From Takakia lepidozioides (taxonomy: Eukaryota > Streptophyta > Takakiopsida > Takakiales > Takakiaceae): a stretch of 64,000 nucleotides of DNA. This document shows, in pieces, positions 24,301 to 36,495 of the stretch. Every line of letters begins with the position of its first letter. Position 1 is the stretch's first letter. The stretch spans positions 3,162,001-3,226,000 of the forward strand of contig CM060731.1 in NCBI GenBank assembly GCA_030704615.1, read 5' to 3'. Made by a program: the position numbers and the translations under genes. The notes beneath the pieces were generated by a model. It did not search any database, was not told where the DNA came from, and saw only the letters and a program-made list of their open reading frames with translations.

Positions 24301-26720
24301 CACCACCATTGTCTGAGCCTATCACAAAAGGCCTTGCTGCCATTAGGCCTTTTCTACTGGCAGTTTCTGGACAAGTTGCTGTCCACCCTTTCTAAAATGC
24401 CCTTCTTTTATACAAATAACATGTCAATGTGTTACAATTTCCAGCAGATACACATAAATTTTACACACACCCAAAAAAATAAGTGAAGGGGCTGTAAAGG
24501 ATATTCCCAAAGAGCTGATAAACCAACATCGCTTCTCAGTACAAGGTTATTCAAATGCATATATACCAATAGTGAGGAAGTTACCAGAACTGGCGGTCTC
24601 TAATAGAAACTGATCATCTACTTTCCGCACCATCAATCCACAGGATTGCTACAAATATATGTTTCAGGATTACTCATCAGAACATCAGACAGTGCCTCTG
24701 CTGCTACGACATTCATTTTATTGAATCACCAAAATTAAATTAAACTTTAAAAAATGGTAAACTCATGCTGAAACAACAGTGAAGTGTAGTGTGCATTCAC
24801 CCATAAGCTCTACTGCGTTCCGTTGGAAGGTGGACATTTTTTATCGGCCATATGCCCAAACCTTCCTTCAGGACTCAAAGCCCCCGGTACCCACACATCA
24901 GGTGTCTGTTTGACCTAGGCAAACCCTTATATAGTTGAATTGCCTATAATGGGTGACATCCACCATCTACATAGGTGGTTTTGACCCCACAACCAGTTGC
25001 AGGGTGGCCTTAGCGCCCTGCCAACTGTGCCATCTGCTTGATGCTCATTAAACCACACCTGAAAGAAGCTGTGTAAACTTTGGAGATGTCGTGTACACCT
25101 GTCGTTATAGAAAAGTGATCACAGTCTGGTACCCAACAGACACCTTGATGTTCCCCGGCATTCGGTAAATGCTTTAACGTCAACTCTTCAGACGGTCTTG
25201 TGACAATGGGAAAGAAAACACGGATGTGTGTTTCAAAAATCAACACGGCTTCATTCGGAATCCCACAAGCAAGCCTTCAAAAGGCACACTTAAAGAGAAA
25301 ATGTGCAACTCACCGACTCTTTATGTCACCAGCCTTTTCTTTGAACTCCTTAATTGATTTTTGCAACTCGGAGTTACTGCACTCACAACCACAATGCCAT
25401 TCCAGTAAGTTTGAAGCAAATCTGTTCAAATGATTGAAGCAAGCACTCTTCTTCCTGTCCCTGCTGATACGTTTTGTCGAAACACAGTTTATTTATGCTC
25501 TGCATGTCCTGAAGTTGACAGGATTTAACACTCTCGGAAGCAATGTCAAGACAAGCAGTTATTCACCACAGGGGCTTAATCTATACATCTGAACTAGCTC
25601 CCTGGAATGACTTAGGTGCACAACTTCTGATGAATCCAGATGGCACAACATGTGACGATGTCAAGTTTCTCCATAGCTTTATGAAATAACATCACAAGCA
25701 AAAATGCTCATCATAACTCACCTTTCTATTTCTCCCTTTACACGGCGGGAAATTTCCCGAAAGATGCTGGCCTGCCTCATAAATGGTTGTGTCAACTGCT
25801 TGGGCTGTGATGCAGTTTCGCGGCTGACAATCTGCCAGTAACTGAAAGTTAGAAACCACTTGCCTTCATGTGCCTCAAGCTTGCACTCATAAGATGTTTG
25901 TTACTAAGGACACTCTAGGGCAAGGCCTTCATAGGTACACAACAGGATGTACACACCTGTTCTCTAAGGTTTGTTGGTACTCAGCTTTGGAGCCATACTA
26001 TGAACTCTAATTTACACAAGCCTTTAGAAACAATGAGAAACCTCAGAGGAAGGCAATGTGTGCTTGTGGGCCTACAGCAGGGCACACAAATAACGAATCT
26101 AAGAGATTACAGTCATTTCAATACAGAAAAAATCCAGCATACCAAGAAGTCACTCTCTTACTATCAATCAGGGCTTCAATGTAAGGTGCCAGCTCGTCAT
26201 AAAAAGGTTACCTACACTACCTAAGTAGGGTTCAGCTAGGGTTTAAGCAACGATATATCCAGCTTATCAACAATCCCCCTACACGGAACTTCCTTTGAAG
26301 GATTCAAGAGAGAGAATCAAGTTCATCACATTCCTGTAACTTCCTCATGCAATGCTCTCCACGCCAGATATAGACAACGCGAAAGAGAGGAGGTGATCCA
26401 CCTCAAAACTTAAATTTCGTTTTGAGAACACCCTGAGACAAGAAACGGATGCTCTTGAAAGACAATTGCCGAGGTATCGGCAACTCGGCTGACTACTGAT
26501 TTACAAAATTAGAGACAGTAAGAAGAAGCTGCCACGTACAGACGAATTGACCAACCCAATATGACAAAATAACTCTGCGTGAGTGAGGCGGCACGGAGTG
26601 AAAGAAAAGGGAAGAGGGAAAAAAAAACAAAAGCAAAAACAAAAAAGAACGTACCTGCACCCATGATCGGTGCAAAGCCCATACATGCCCAGACGCGCCG
26701 CGGCCAAGACGACTGCTCAT
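18367..26720 (-). CDS. TIM44: mitochondrial import motor subunit TIM44
   Basis: Fourteen exons (high to low): 26720-26655, 25831-25722, 25376-25314, 24192-24117, 23889-23845, 23113-22692, 22221-22150, 21841-21777, 21203-21135, 20751-20679, 20172-20068, 19581-19510, 18918-18856, 18498-18367. All junctions are GT-AG and phase-consistent except exon 5 to 6, where a small exon ending in phase 1 seems missed. About 476 residues result, the usual TIM44 size. The N-terminus is short and basic, as in a presequence. A charged helical region follows (IKEFKEKAGDIKS, TTEQLYKQVDAAREEAE, GWERRWETLKQK), then the conserved C-terminal domain (ERWETSDSPVVQKIQ, CRGERRALESQGIFLDNK, TVYYSWAMQQSGPDEMEEED). TIM44 tethers mtHsp70 to the TIM23 channel on the matrix side. 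A SINE and a tandem duplication lie in its introns. Confidence 0.88.
19861..20107. repeat. 124-bp tandem duplication across a TIM44 exon edge
   Basis: Units 19861-19984 and 19985-20107 are nearly identical. The right unit contains the last 40 nt of TIM44 exon 11 with its GT donor. The left unit therefore carries a second copy of the exon end (ESQGIFWDNK, one residue changed) followed by the same donor, inside the intron. Confidence 0.88.
24815..25036 (-). mobile_element. tRNA-derived SINE in TIM44 intron
   Basis: On the minus strand a tRNA-like head carries an A-box-like TGGCACAGTTGGCAGGG and, about 35 nt on, a B-box-like GGGGTCAAAACC, followed by a unique body. The spacing fits an internal Pol III promoter. 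The layout recalls plant Au-type SINEs. It lies in the intron between TIM44 exons 3 and 4. Its 3' end and target duplication were not settled. Confidence 0.5.
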
Positions 26721-28010
26721 GATTTAACCTCCCCTCCTCCCTTCTTCTGCGATCACGCCGGGGATGACCACACAATGCGAGATCAAGACATAGATCCGGT
26801 GCAGAGGAGAAAGGCCATACAGTACGCAGAACCCTAAACCAGTACCCTAAACCCTAGCATTCGAGAGAGACGACACCACCCCCGGCTCCGGTCACCACTG
26901 CCGGTGGTCCCCAGGAAATCTACTAGGTGACCGGACACGCCGGTCGGCAAAAGACATATCTCAACTGTTGGATTTGAGAAAATCGTTAGTAACTTTGGAT
27001 CGTCTGTAGATCAGCAGGTGGACGGTAGAGATGTCATATACGGTTTTTCTCGTCTTAAGTACCTCAGTCTATTAGATTGGACGCTTCAGAGTTGTCGATC
27101 CGAGAATCCACGGTGGAAGATCCACCCACAGAATAACCTTCATATAAAGTGAAAACTATAAAATTATATTATAATTATTTAATATATCATACAGTAATAT
27201 AATTTTCCCTTTCCTTGGGACGGACGAATCACGAGAAATCCGTATACTTCATCCTTATCCACAGCAAAACGGATGGAATCCGTAATCATCACACTTTCAT
27301 CCTTGTCCCCTGGAATATTAAACTCAACAGAATTGAATTACCTCCACGAAGGTAGCTTCCAGAAATGGTCGTGGAGCAGGGGGTTGGCAGACTGTGCTAC
27401 AAGTGGGATTTCAAATTTAAATTGCAGGCGTTTCAGGGCGCCAATCCAACTGCGACCCGGGGTTCAAACTGCGATTAATACATTCGTTGCTATTTTCTGC
27501 AAAGGCACAAACAACGATGTATTCGGATTAATTCTTAGTTGAATTTTGGTGCAAATTGAACCTCATCAAGTGCAATCAAAAAAGAAAAAAAAGAAAAACT
27601 CTTTGTTTACGTCACGACCTACGAGCGCGCGGTGGGTTAAGTAGGCTAGTTAGATATGGTGGTGATTAAGCGGCTCCACCGCCCAGCCCCGGTAATCGAG
27701 GGACCCGCGACCGGTGGCACCCGGTTTCGTAGAAAGGACTCGGAGGGGATACTCGCGATAGCCGGTGGCGCTGCCAGGGATATGCTGCCAGCTGGGCAGG
27801 GGCTCCAAAAAGGCTGTGTTCACAAGGGTAGGTAGGCCAGTCTGGGCTCTTTGATTCTTCTGCAGCCTCCACTCCCTCGCTTCACAGTCTGCTGGAACCC
27901 TTGCTCTCAAGCATTTGGAAGTCTGGAATCCGTGTTTCTATGCTGCTTTAGCACTTTTGTTGGTCGAGATTGAGGGGATTGGGTCGGGTTTCTGGTGGAG
28001 GTAGGAGGCG
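26721..28010. promoter_or_regulatory. divergent promoter region TIM44 / LIM gene, with telo-box
   Basis: About 1.3 kb separates the divergent start codons. Near the TIM44 side, CCCTAAACC at about 26832-26840 and AAACCCTAG at 26849-26857 form telo-box motifs, which in plants mark promoters and 5' UTRs of translation and housekeeping genes. The middle is AT-rich (27140-27200). A GC-rich block at 27660-27900 lies just upstream of the LIM gene; its nature is unknown. Confidence 0.55.
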
Positions 28011-31000
28011 ATGGCGTTTCAAGGCACCCAGCAGAAGTGCAAGGCCTGTGATAAGACGGTGTACTTGGTCGATCAGTTGACGGCTGATGGTGTCATTTAC
28101 CACAAGGCATGCTTCCGATGCAACCATTGCAAGGGAACTCTCAAGGTCTGGCGCCTCTCGGCTTCCCCTTTTCTCTCCCACTCGTGTTTTTTTTGTTTTT
28201 GGCTGTTGTCCTTACGTCACCCCTGTAACCGATCAATGCTGTCTTCATGTCGTTGCCAATACCTGAATCTGACAAGGGTCCTCTAAAGATTTGATTTTTG
28301 ATTCCCATTGTTATCAATCTGCTTTTTTCCATGCGATCTCTACCTCTCTCTCCCTGTCTCTCTCTCAAATGCTGCAGTTCAGGCACATACGTGAAGGACT
28401 CACCTACGATTGGTGAACGGTGCAAGTTCACATTTTTAGCACAGCAAAGGACGGCTGTTCGGATAAGCTTTGTAGCGTACTAGGAAAGCGTGAGCAGACG
28501 AAAATCGGATTCTTTGGTTGTTTCATTCAATTCAAATTGTTGTCGATATGGATTGGGTATATTCGTTGATCAAGCTCAAGACAAAGCCTCTACATTAAAG
28601 AAAATTGTCTACATACTGGATTATCAGCAAGGCGTCTGCAGATCGAGTAGCAAAGAACATTATAGATCGATCTAAGGTGTCAGATTCGGAAATTTTACTC
28701 GCCCAGCCTAGTCTTATCCTTGGTTGGCAATCTATGACTTCGAAATGTCGAGGGGGGTCCTCATCGATGGAAGGCTGGGTTTTGACTCAATTAATTGTCA
28801 AGGCTTTTTTTGTTTATTGCCTACTTGTCTCCTCATTGCACTTCTGGAAATGCAAGTCCCTGTTTAATTCTACTTGGAAAATGGATAGTGAACTTGGGCA
28901 GCTGAAGATCCCAATCTACATCATGTGTCTGTCCAGCAAGGCACTGTCATAGGTCGTCGTAGCAGGGAGGGATAGATTTGTCCAAGAAAGAATTGAAAGG
29001 ATCTCTCCCATGTCTGACATCCACTGTCTTGCAAGAGAGGGTCTTAATTCATCTTCTAATACAGAGTTAAGCCATGAAAGTAGTGCCTAGGGGAAACATT
29101 TCAAGTCACCTTTGTTGGAAGCTTTGGCGGGTAAAGAATGTGACCCAAATCCAACTGTCTTGTTGAGTGAGCAAATGCTTAACAATTTCTGTAGTTGAGG
29201 CATTGTACTGGCATGGAAGAGTTGTTCTAGTGGTTTTATTGTAATCATATGTGCAATCGATGCATGATTACTAGTGATTGCTGCAGAGGTAGCAATGCAA
29301 ACTACAAACTGACCTTGGCTCTTTGTTGCAGTTGAGTAACTATGCATCATTGGAAGGGGTCCTCTACTGCAAGCCACATTTTGACCAGCTCCTCAAGACA
29401 ACTGGAAGCTTTGAAAAGAGCTTTGAACATAAAAATACTGAAGGTTCGCCCATTTCATTGTCAGAAGAGGCTAATCTTAATTCAACTCAGGGAAGCTCAG
29501 TCACACGCTGGAAGTGTAGGAGCCCAAGTGCTTCATAAAATCATCTGCGGAGTGGGGCAGCCAGAGCATGTGTAGATGTTTGAGTGGATGCTTATCTCAG
29601 GCTTTGTGACACTAAGTATGCTGTCAACTAAATACTAATTAAACAATCATGTGCATTCACAGTGTGGCAGGTGGCCCTTGCCTTGACCATCCATTCTTTC
29701 GGGAAATCTTTAACCCTTCTTTGTTCATATGAATTCTGGAGGCATCCACTTCAAAGAGAAAGCATAAAAAATCTGTCAGTGGAAATCGTGTGAAGCTTCA
29801 ATTTGATGGAAATGTGGCTGGTGTGGGATAGGGTTGAAGAGGCAGCCGTCTGACAAGCAGGTGGAGAGTCTGGTACTGCTCTTCTCTCTGTTGTTCCGGT
29901 ACAGAGTGGAAAATGCAGCTGGCTTGAGATAGACAATTACTCAGTTCTTGATTATGTAAACAGTTTTTCAAAGCTGGTACGGGTCTTCATCTGCAAGTTA
30001 TTGGAAAAGATTGTGTGGGATCCTCACAACAATTCAGGTGCAAATGTTTTAGACCCTAGGCTCTAATCTGGCCTCTTTGCCCTCCATTCAGAACAAAACT
30101 CCCTCAAGGGCGTCACTTTTGTTCTCTGGGACGCAAGAGAAGTGCATTGCATGCAATAAGACTGTCTACCCAACTGAAAAGGTACGGCTGCTGCTTCAGT
30201 GTGTGTTTGTCCCCCCCTTGGATTATGTGACACATGCAAAGCTGGTGACAGTGGTGAGTAATGGATTCTTTTCTGGGTCAGTGTTGAAGCAGAGAAGCTA
30301 CTTTCTCCCATGCATCCTCGAACTGCTGCTTGTGCATGAGGCACCTGCTGTAAATGATGTAATGTTGGTCATCAGATTTACACTTTGTATTCAAATTTCA
30401 AGAGCCTTCAAGGGCAGTGCCCCTTGGAAGGGAAATCTTCTAGGGGAGGTGAACCAGGGCTTGTCCGGTTATTGATCGGGGCCTTGCTCACTTAGTAAGT
30501 TGGAATGCATTACCATTAAGCCACTTCTTCCTTTTGTAGTCGGAAGGAGCATGGATCTTATTGGCAGCATTGCATCCCATGTTCTGGTTTGTGATTACTG
30601 CCTGGGAGCCTTGCTTCCCCAGTATCATGTACCTGACAAAAACTCTGAGCTGGGGCTTCCCTCACCAGCATGTTAGGCTAATAGCTTTGCTTTGTTTGTA
30701 AGTTTGAGGAAGTTGTTTTGACTGTATTTGCCTCAAGGTCGTTCCATGGCAGAGGAAGAGGGGTCACTTGCTGTGGAAGATCTATAAATGTCTCTATATC
30801 GAGTCACTGCAGCCTGTCACTGCAGTGTCAAGGCTTGCACCTTTACTGTACCCATGCATATTTTTTCCTCTGAATTTGAATGTTTTCACTTGCTTGGTTG
30901 GGACAGACAAGTGTGGAGGGCCTTCCCTACCACAAGAGCTGCTTCAAGTGTGTCCATGGGGGCTGCTCAATCACCCCCTCCAACTATGCAGCCCTTGAAG

Positions 31001-31119
31001 GCCGTCTCTACTGTAAACACCACTACTCACAGCTCTTCAAGGAGAAGGGCAACTACAGCCAATTTATCAAGACCCCAGCATTAAAACCCACAGGTGGAAA
31101 CCCCACCCATGAATCTTAA
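28011..31119 (+). CDS. plant two-LIM-domain (CRP-like) protein
   Basis: Exons: 28011-28145, 29332 to about 29443, 30092-30181 and 30907-31119. LIM1 spans exons 1-2 with CKACDKTVY, YHKACFRCNHC and YCKPHFDQL. LIM2 spans exons 3-4 with CIACNKTVYP, YHKSCFKCVHGGC and LEGRLYCKHHYSQL. All Cys/His zinc ligands are present in both. The linker is only partly resolved: exon 2 leaves in phase 1 at the first donor while exon 3 needs phase 0, so a short linker exon is missing from this model. Plant LIMs of the WLIM/PLIM type bundle actin filaments and can enter the nucleus. The start is the ATG giving MAFQGTQQKCKAC, as in the family. The C-terminal tail is short (KTPALKPTGGNPTHES), arguing against a long pollen-type PLIM tail. 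Confidence 0.92.
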
Positions 31120-32576
31120 GTTTGCAAACTTCTCCACGATCAATCCCCTGCGGAATTTTTGATTTGGCATGGAGTGTCAAATGGGTTCGTGTACAGTTTT
31201 TGCGAGTAATATGGGTGTCAGCTTTTACGAGCTGTTGGGTGTGCTAAGAATCTTGTTACCAATGTTGGCCTGAGATTGTGCATTATGGGAGACTGTTCAT
31301 TCCTGTGGGAGTACAAAATGAAAGTCTTGGAGGCTCTTCAAGTTTTTCAAAGTCAGAGCTTGCCAAGAGTTTGTAGTCAGCTTCATGATCTCTCTTTCCA
31401 TGATGGACTGTGCAACTATCTCCCATTTGAAACAATTGTGGATCATGGATGTCAGCACAGTCATCATTGGCTAACTTGGCATATCTGTTTGATTTTTGTC
31501 CATGGAAGCTATGCATTACAACTATCAAGATCTTTCTCAGTTTATTTGTCAGCCTATACTGGACCCAGTGTAAGAGTTGATTTGGGTGTGAGTATTTGAG
31601 TTTTAAGGACAGAGTCATAGGATTTTCTGTCATACAGACTGTTTTTTGTTCCCCTGGATTGAATTTGAGTTGATCTTTTGCAAACATTTGTGACTGCAAA
31701 GGTGAATATATAGCTTCTGACTGAACCAAGTGTATGAGATATTCGTCCCATTATGAAATAAAAATCTGCCTTATCATTGAATGAAAAAAATTCTGATTTG
31801 ATATTTCCATGGACACAGTTTTGCTTTCAAAGAGGGTACATTTATGAAGCAGTATTTTGAGGTCTTGGTTGCTTAGTCTGTGCATATTGGGCTGTCCCTC
31901 TTTTATTGTTGACATGTTGTAGGTAGTATATGCCTTCCATGCATTTGATGATTGTGGTACCCTTACCACAGCTGAAGTCTGTTGTGCATCTAGTGGGGTA
32001 TAATATGGTGTTTCAAGGTGTTTTTTCAAATGTATTCTTTGTGTTGTACAGTTGTGTGTGGTGTGTGGAACATTCAACCATATCTTCGATCTCCAGTCCC
32101 ATGGGGTCTCCAGTCTCCACCTCTTTCATACACTCTCGTCACTCCTTGCGGACTCTTCCTCGCCCCTTCAGACAGTCAGTGGTCAAGACTGCAATGAAGA
32201 GCTCTTGCTTCCTCATGACTAGGAACGATGGGTATTTTGTGTTCTTGGGTTTTGGCTTTGTTGTGGTCAATTTATTGATCGCTTGAAAACCACGCACGGG
32301 CTGTGGCACCAAGTTACCATCTCCTGCTATTAGTGTGCAAAGCTCGAAGGCTAGGATATCAGTTAAGTATCAGCCTGGGTGCATCTTCAGTTGCTTAAAT
32401 ATGCAGCATCAATATCTCGATGTAATGTATAGCAATTTGTCAATCATACAATTTCAAGAGAGGCCCAACATTGAATAGCTGCACAAGACACTGAAGTATA
32501 GCATGCAGTAAAAAATATGCGCCACAATCTATGTAAAAAATAAATTTAAGCAACTGAAGAATTGACATGTACAAAC
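31120..32576. other. LIM gene 3' UTR and intergenic, nothing recognised
   Basis: Frames at 31276-31599, 31283-31729 and 31930-32286 overlap on both strands and have no motif. The left part is probably the 3' UTR of the LIM gene. Confidence 0.4.
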
Positions 32577-32936
32577 CAGTGTTGGGCGGTTATTTGACTT
32601 TCTCTCTAATACCCGGCGGTTACCTATCCGGTTATATGTATATATGACCGGTGGAGGTGAAAAAATGAAGCAACCGGTCCAGTTAGGAACCGGCGGAGGT
32701 CACGCATTCAAATAACCGAGCAAAAAACCTCTTAAAGAACCGCCCAATACCCACGGTTATTTGATGAAAACCGCCGGTTATTTGAGATTTTTGCAAGTAA
32801 CCGTAACCGGCAGGTTATATCTAGCCATAGAAAATTTAATAACCGCAACCGCAGGTTAGTAGTTTTCTAAAATTTGAAGCAACCGGAACCGCCGGTTATG
32901 AAAAAAATCAAATAACCGGCCAACACTGGTATAAAC
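32569..32936. mobile_element. complete hAT-type MITE
   Basis: The element at 32577-32928 (352 bp) has terminal inverted repeats CAGTGTTGGGCGGTTATTTG and CAGTGTTGGCCGGTTATTTG, one mismatch apart. They are flanked by 8-bp direct repeats GTACAAAC and GTATAAAC (7 of 8 match). The body is full of CCGGTTAT-like units and has no coding capacity. The outermost CAGTGTTGGGCGG is shared with the element at 8783, so one transposase source may have moved both. Confidence 0.9.
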
Positions 32937-33898
32937 AGCCCATAAGGTTGGCCCGGGGGCATATGGTGATTGCATGTTGTGGAGACTTATAAGATATAGG
33001 TTGTGGAGCCCCAACAACCCAATAAATGCAAAAAATGGTAATGTGATGGTAGCTCGAACATAGAATCTATTTGATTGGACGTTGAGCTGCGACAACACTT
33101 TGTTCAAAATCATGAATTAATCCACTCAATGAATACCGTAGTATAGGGGCCATTTTTTACACAAATTTTAATATCTCAATATTGTTGAAAATTTTGGAAA
33201 TTTATTTTTTGAGATTAAATAACTTTGTGAATGATAATAGAATATCTTTGGGAATATTCCATATGTTGAAATGGAATTCTCAAAATAAAATAAATATTCG
33301 ACAGACGAGTGTTGAAATGGCCCACGTAATGGTAATAGGTCCTCGATCTTCCCATGGAACATAGGCAGGCCCCAATATTTTTGAAGTACATGTATGCTGT
33401 CAACTATCCCACAATCTGCCTACTTATAATCTCATCTTCAATTGAATCTACTTTGTTTAGGGTTGTTGGTTGTTGAATATGTATTCACACATGATATTAA
33501 CATTTTTTTTTGTTTTTCATGAGATTCATTCACACATTTATAATTGGTATTGCGGGACTAATCAACAATTAAATACAAGTCCGATTCATCAAGACGGGAG
33601 CAACCGTTTCTTAACCAATAATGTTAACACTTTGTATGGAGTAAGGTGAAATGTCACATTAATTTAATCTCAATATTGTGGAAAAAAACAATGTCCTAAC
33701 ATTATAGGGCATCAAACACTTCATTGACTTGCAATATGACTTTGCCCCTCTAATACAACATGGTTTAACTAATGAGCCTCATTCAGTTCCAACTAACAAA
33801 GTAGTAGCGCTACTTTTAGTATAATTCACAAACTAAAGAATATACAAAATGGTAATATGATAAATATGAAATATTATTCAATTTTGATCATATCTGTA
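32937..33898. other. AT-rich intergenic
   Basis: Strongly AT-rich with no gene, RNA or repeat recognised. It begins the AT-rich island that holds the GH16 gene. Confidence 0.4.
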
Positions 33899-35641
33899 TT
33901 AAGGAGATTGAATAGTGAGATCACTGAACGAAGCAACATATGGTAAGCCAAGACCATGCCATTTTCCAGTCCATGCACCTCCTTCTACAACCGATGCATT
34001 CCACACAGATGCATACAAGAAGACATGTTTTGTTGGATATGGCTTGTTTTGTTGAATCTGTTGAACATGCCGAACTGTCCTTACTAGTTTCTCATCCACA
34101 AACCATTGAATCCGATGTCTGCTATAATGGATTGTATAGGCATGAAAATCCTTAGAGCAATCAAAATTCAAATCCACCCAATGTTCGTGGCCCCCCACAC
34201 CATTCACATAAAAATTTGTCTGCACAATATATTTGTTGTTGCCAAGAAACTCAAAATCAATTTCATCTTGTACATGACTCCCTTCCGATGATGACAAATA
34301 TAGACTTGTGAGAAGACCACTAGTATCACCCGGTGGGCACTTCACATTTCCTCTGAATGTACCTACTGGATAGCTTTCCAGTGATCGAATTCGTCCGCCA
34401 CATCCAAAATGATCGAAAGAAATGGTGAATTCGTTTCCTCTAACATAGATGTTCGATGCACAATAGTCAATCACCATAGGATTCATGGGTACCGGAACAT
34501 GTGACCATATTGTTGCTTCTGGAGGTGGTTCCCATAGGCCTCCAAAGAGAGGCGATGTTATCATCAGATTTGTGTAATACATGTGAAATGGACTTTGATC
34601 CCAATTGATTTTTCCGGCCCATAGCCCATCTGCTACATATGATGCATCCCAAGTGTAGCCATAAATGTGACCAGCCTTGGTTGGATATGAATTTCCAAGT
34701 GTATTTGTTAAAGTGCGAAGTATCACAGTATCGACTATCCACATAATGCTTTCTTTATCCCATTTGATGGTGTACTCATGAAACTTTGCAGACGTATCAA
34801 ATTCCATTGCATAGGTTTCAAGGGTCCCGACATGATTACCATTTACAGCGTAACTAGTAAGAATTCTACTAGGAAAATTACCAATAAAATCAAAGCTGAT
34901 AATATCACTAGAGTCATCGTTGGACGAGATGTAGAAACTACTACTAACTCCGGATGATCTCATAGGACAACGCATGTGGATAGTGAAAACACCAGATGCA
35001 AACTTGGTTCGCGAATGAAACTTTCCACCACAATATTTGTCTAGGCGAATAGTTGCAGCACTTCCTTGGAGATCAATATGGTTGGGACAATAGTCCACTT
35101 GCATTTCATCCATACTATAGGATATTGTAGAAGGAAAAACACTTATTTCTCCCATGTGACCAGATGTACCGCGTCTTTCCCTCATGCCTTCAGTACTCGA
35201 AGAGATGATAGGTTGAGCCATATTAGATGGAATTGTACCATCCATTTCATCAACGATAAGATTTGCTGAAGACTCATGAACCCTTTGACTTATCTTTGTT
35301 CGAAGGCCATTTTCTTCTTGGCCTTCTTGTGTCTTTATATCACCTAGTTGTTTTCTACAACTATCTACCGATGTTTCTACCATGAGGAGTTGTTCCACTG
35401 CCTCATTATGGCTTCCACTAGAAAGATAATTCTCTATTTGACCCAAACTTGACTTCATAGACTGTAACTGAGTCTTGCAAATTTCTTCAAATAATTCTGC
35501 TCTTTCATCGTCTTCTACAAGACGCGATTGTGTGTTGTCAATTTGCATAGCTGAAAAGTTCAGAGTATTTGATTTCTTCATGGAAACAACTGAGACTACA
35601 AAATGCAACATAGTTGACAATAAAAGTAATAATCTAGACAT
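33899..35641 (-). CDS. tandem GH16 (XTH-like) protein, first domain inactive
   Basis: One uninterrupted 580-residue frame. Residues 1-20 form a hydrophobic signal peptide, so it is probably secreted to the cell wall. Residues 35-135 are helical with paired cysteines and faintly recall a pectin methylesterase inhibitor domain (low confidence). Two GH16 beta-jellyroll domains follow, about 178-365 and 388-578. Domain 2 keeps the catalytic signature QDEIDFEFLG at 458-467 (nucleophile E460, D462, acid/base E464). In domain 1 the matching stretch is SDIISFDFIG at 245-254, where Ile, Ser and Asp replace these residues, so it should not catalyse. The XET_C tail of true xyloglucan endotransglucosylases is absent, so glucanase-type activity on another beta-glucan is possible. 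No intron, and AT-rich surroundings unlike the neighbours. Confidence 0.85.
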   Translation of the reverse strand: MSRLLLLLSTMLHFVVSVVSMKKSNTLNFSAMQIDNTQSRLVEDDERAELFEEICKTQLQSMKSSLGQIENYLSSGSHNEAVEQLLMVETSVDSCRKQLGDIKTQEGQEENGLRTKISQRVHESSANLIVDEMDGTIPSNMAQPIISSSTEGMRERRGTSGHMGEISVFPSTISYSMDEMQVDYCPNHIDLQGSAATIRLDKYCGGKFHSRTKFASGVFTIHMRCPMRSSGVSSSFYISSNDDSSDIISFDFIGNFPSRILTSYAVNGNHVGTLETYAMEFDTSAKFHEYTIKWDKESIMWIVDTVILRTLTNTLGNSYPTKAGHIYGYTWDASYVADGLWAGKINWDQSPFHMYYTNLMITSPLFGGLWEPPPEATIWSHVPVPMNPMVIDYCASNIYVRGNEFTISFDHFGCGGRIRSLESYPVGTFRGNVKCPPGDTSGLLTSLYLSSSEGSHVQDEIDFEFLGNNKYIVQTNFYVNGVGGHEHWVDLNFDCSKDFHAYTIHYSRHRIQWFVDEKLVRTVRHVQQIQQNKPYPTKHVFLYASVWNASVVEGGAWTGKWHGLGLPYVASFSDLTIQSP

Positions 35642-36495
35642 GGTTTTAAATTTTATACAACTAACTGTATACTAATATTTGTCTTGCAAAGGCTGAATGG
35701 TGTCGTCCAGTTAGTTAACTCAACGTGAAAAATGAGATGACTGCAATTATCAAATGACAACTTTATGTTGTTCAAAACTTGAAATTTCTTGCTATTAAGA
35801 TTCAAACCACAAAACTATAAAATTGATTTAAGTTCAGATCTGTTTGCAACAATAAATTTGTCAAGATTCTTTGTGTTTCAAAGCTGTATGACAGTACTGC
35901 ATAACAAATTTATGTTGAAAGAAAAGTGTACTCATGTCATAGATCATGGTTGGTGTCTCTTCACCACGAAGGGCATCTTTACGGACATCTTCTATTCGGC
36001 TTAACGTTTTGCCAAGCGAAGCGATCGTTATAAGAAAACTCGAAACTTTGGCATATACCAACACATAATTTAAATGGGTCACCTTATAATGTTGGGTTAG
36101 TGGTTCATGAGCCAATGATGCATTTTATATAGTTGGGTTGACTAATATGATGGCCGGTAACATCTAATATACAACTGTGGGAGTTTTGAACCCATAATCA
36201 CTTGCAAAGCAACTTTATTGGGATAATTATACATTTTAAAATAATATCAATCTTTTCTTGAAAACAATTCAATAGTAGACGAATTAATCAAGTGACCATG
36301 ATAGTAGCATATCTCTGTAATATTATAGATATTGTTTTGTATTTATTTTGAAGTCTCACTGTTCATTTCAACAAAATGACCCAAGAAAACTAAGATAAAA
36401 TGACCTGCTAATTTATCATCTTGACCAATTACTACAAAGTTGATCTTTCTCAAAAAATTCTTTTCTTTTTGTTTTTTTTTTTTTTTTTGTGTTTA
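35642..36495. other. AT-rich intergenic
   Basis: Upstream region of the GH16 gene. No recognised element. A poly(T) run near 36475-36490 precedes the LINE fragment. Confidence 0.4.

Noticed and set aside
26828-26857. Telomere-like CCCTAAA units, considered as interstitial telomere
   Set aside because: Only a few units beside a TIM44 promoter; a telo-box explains them better.
27650-27910. GC-rich block tested as a SINE or short gene upstream of the LIM gene
   Set aside because: No A-box/B-box pair on either strand and no recognised protein motif; left as promoter sequence of unknown nature.
33940-34291. Plus-strand frames over the GH16 gene
   Set aside because: Antisense shadows of the GH16 coding sequence.
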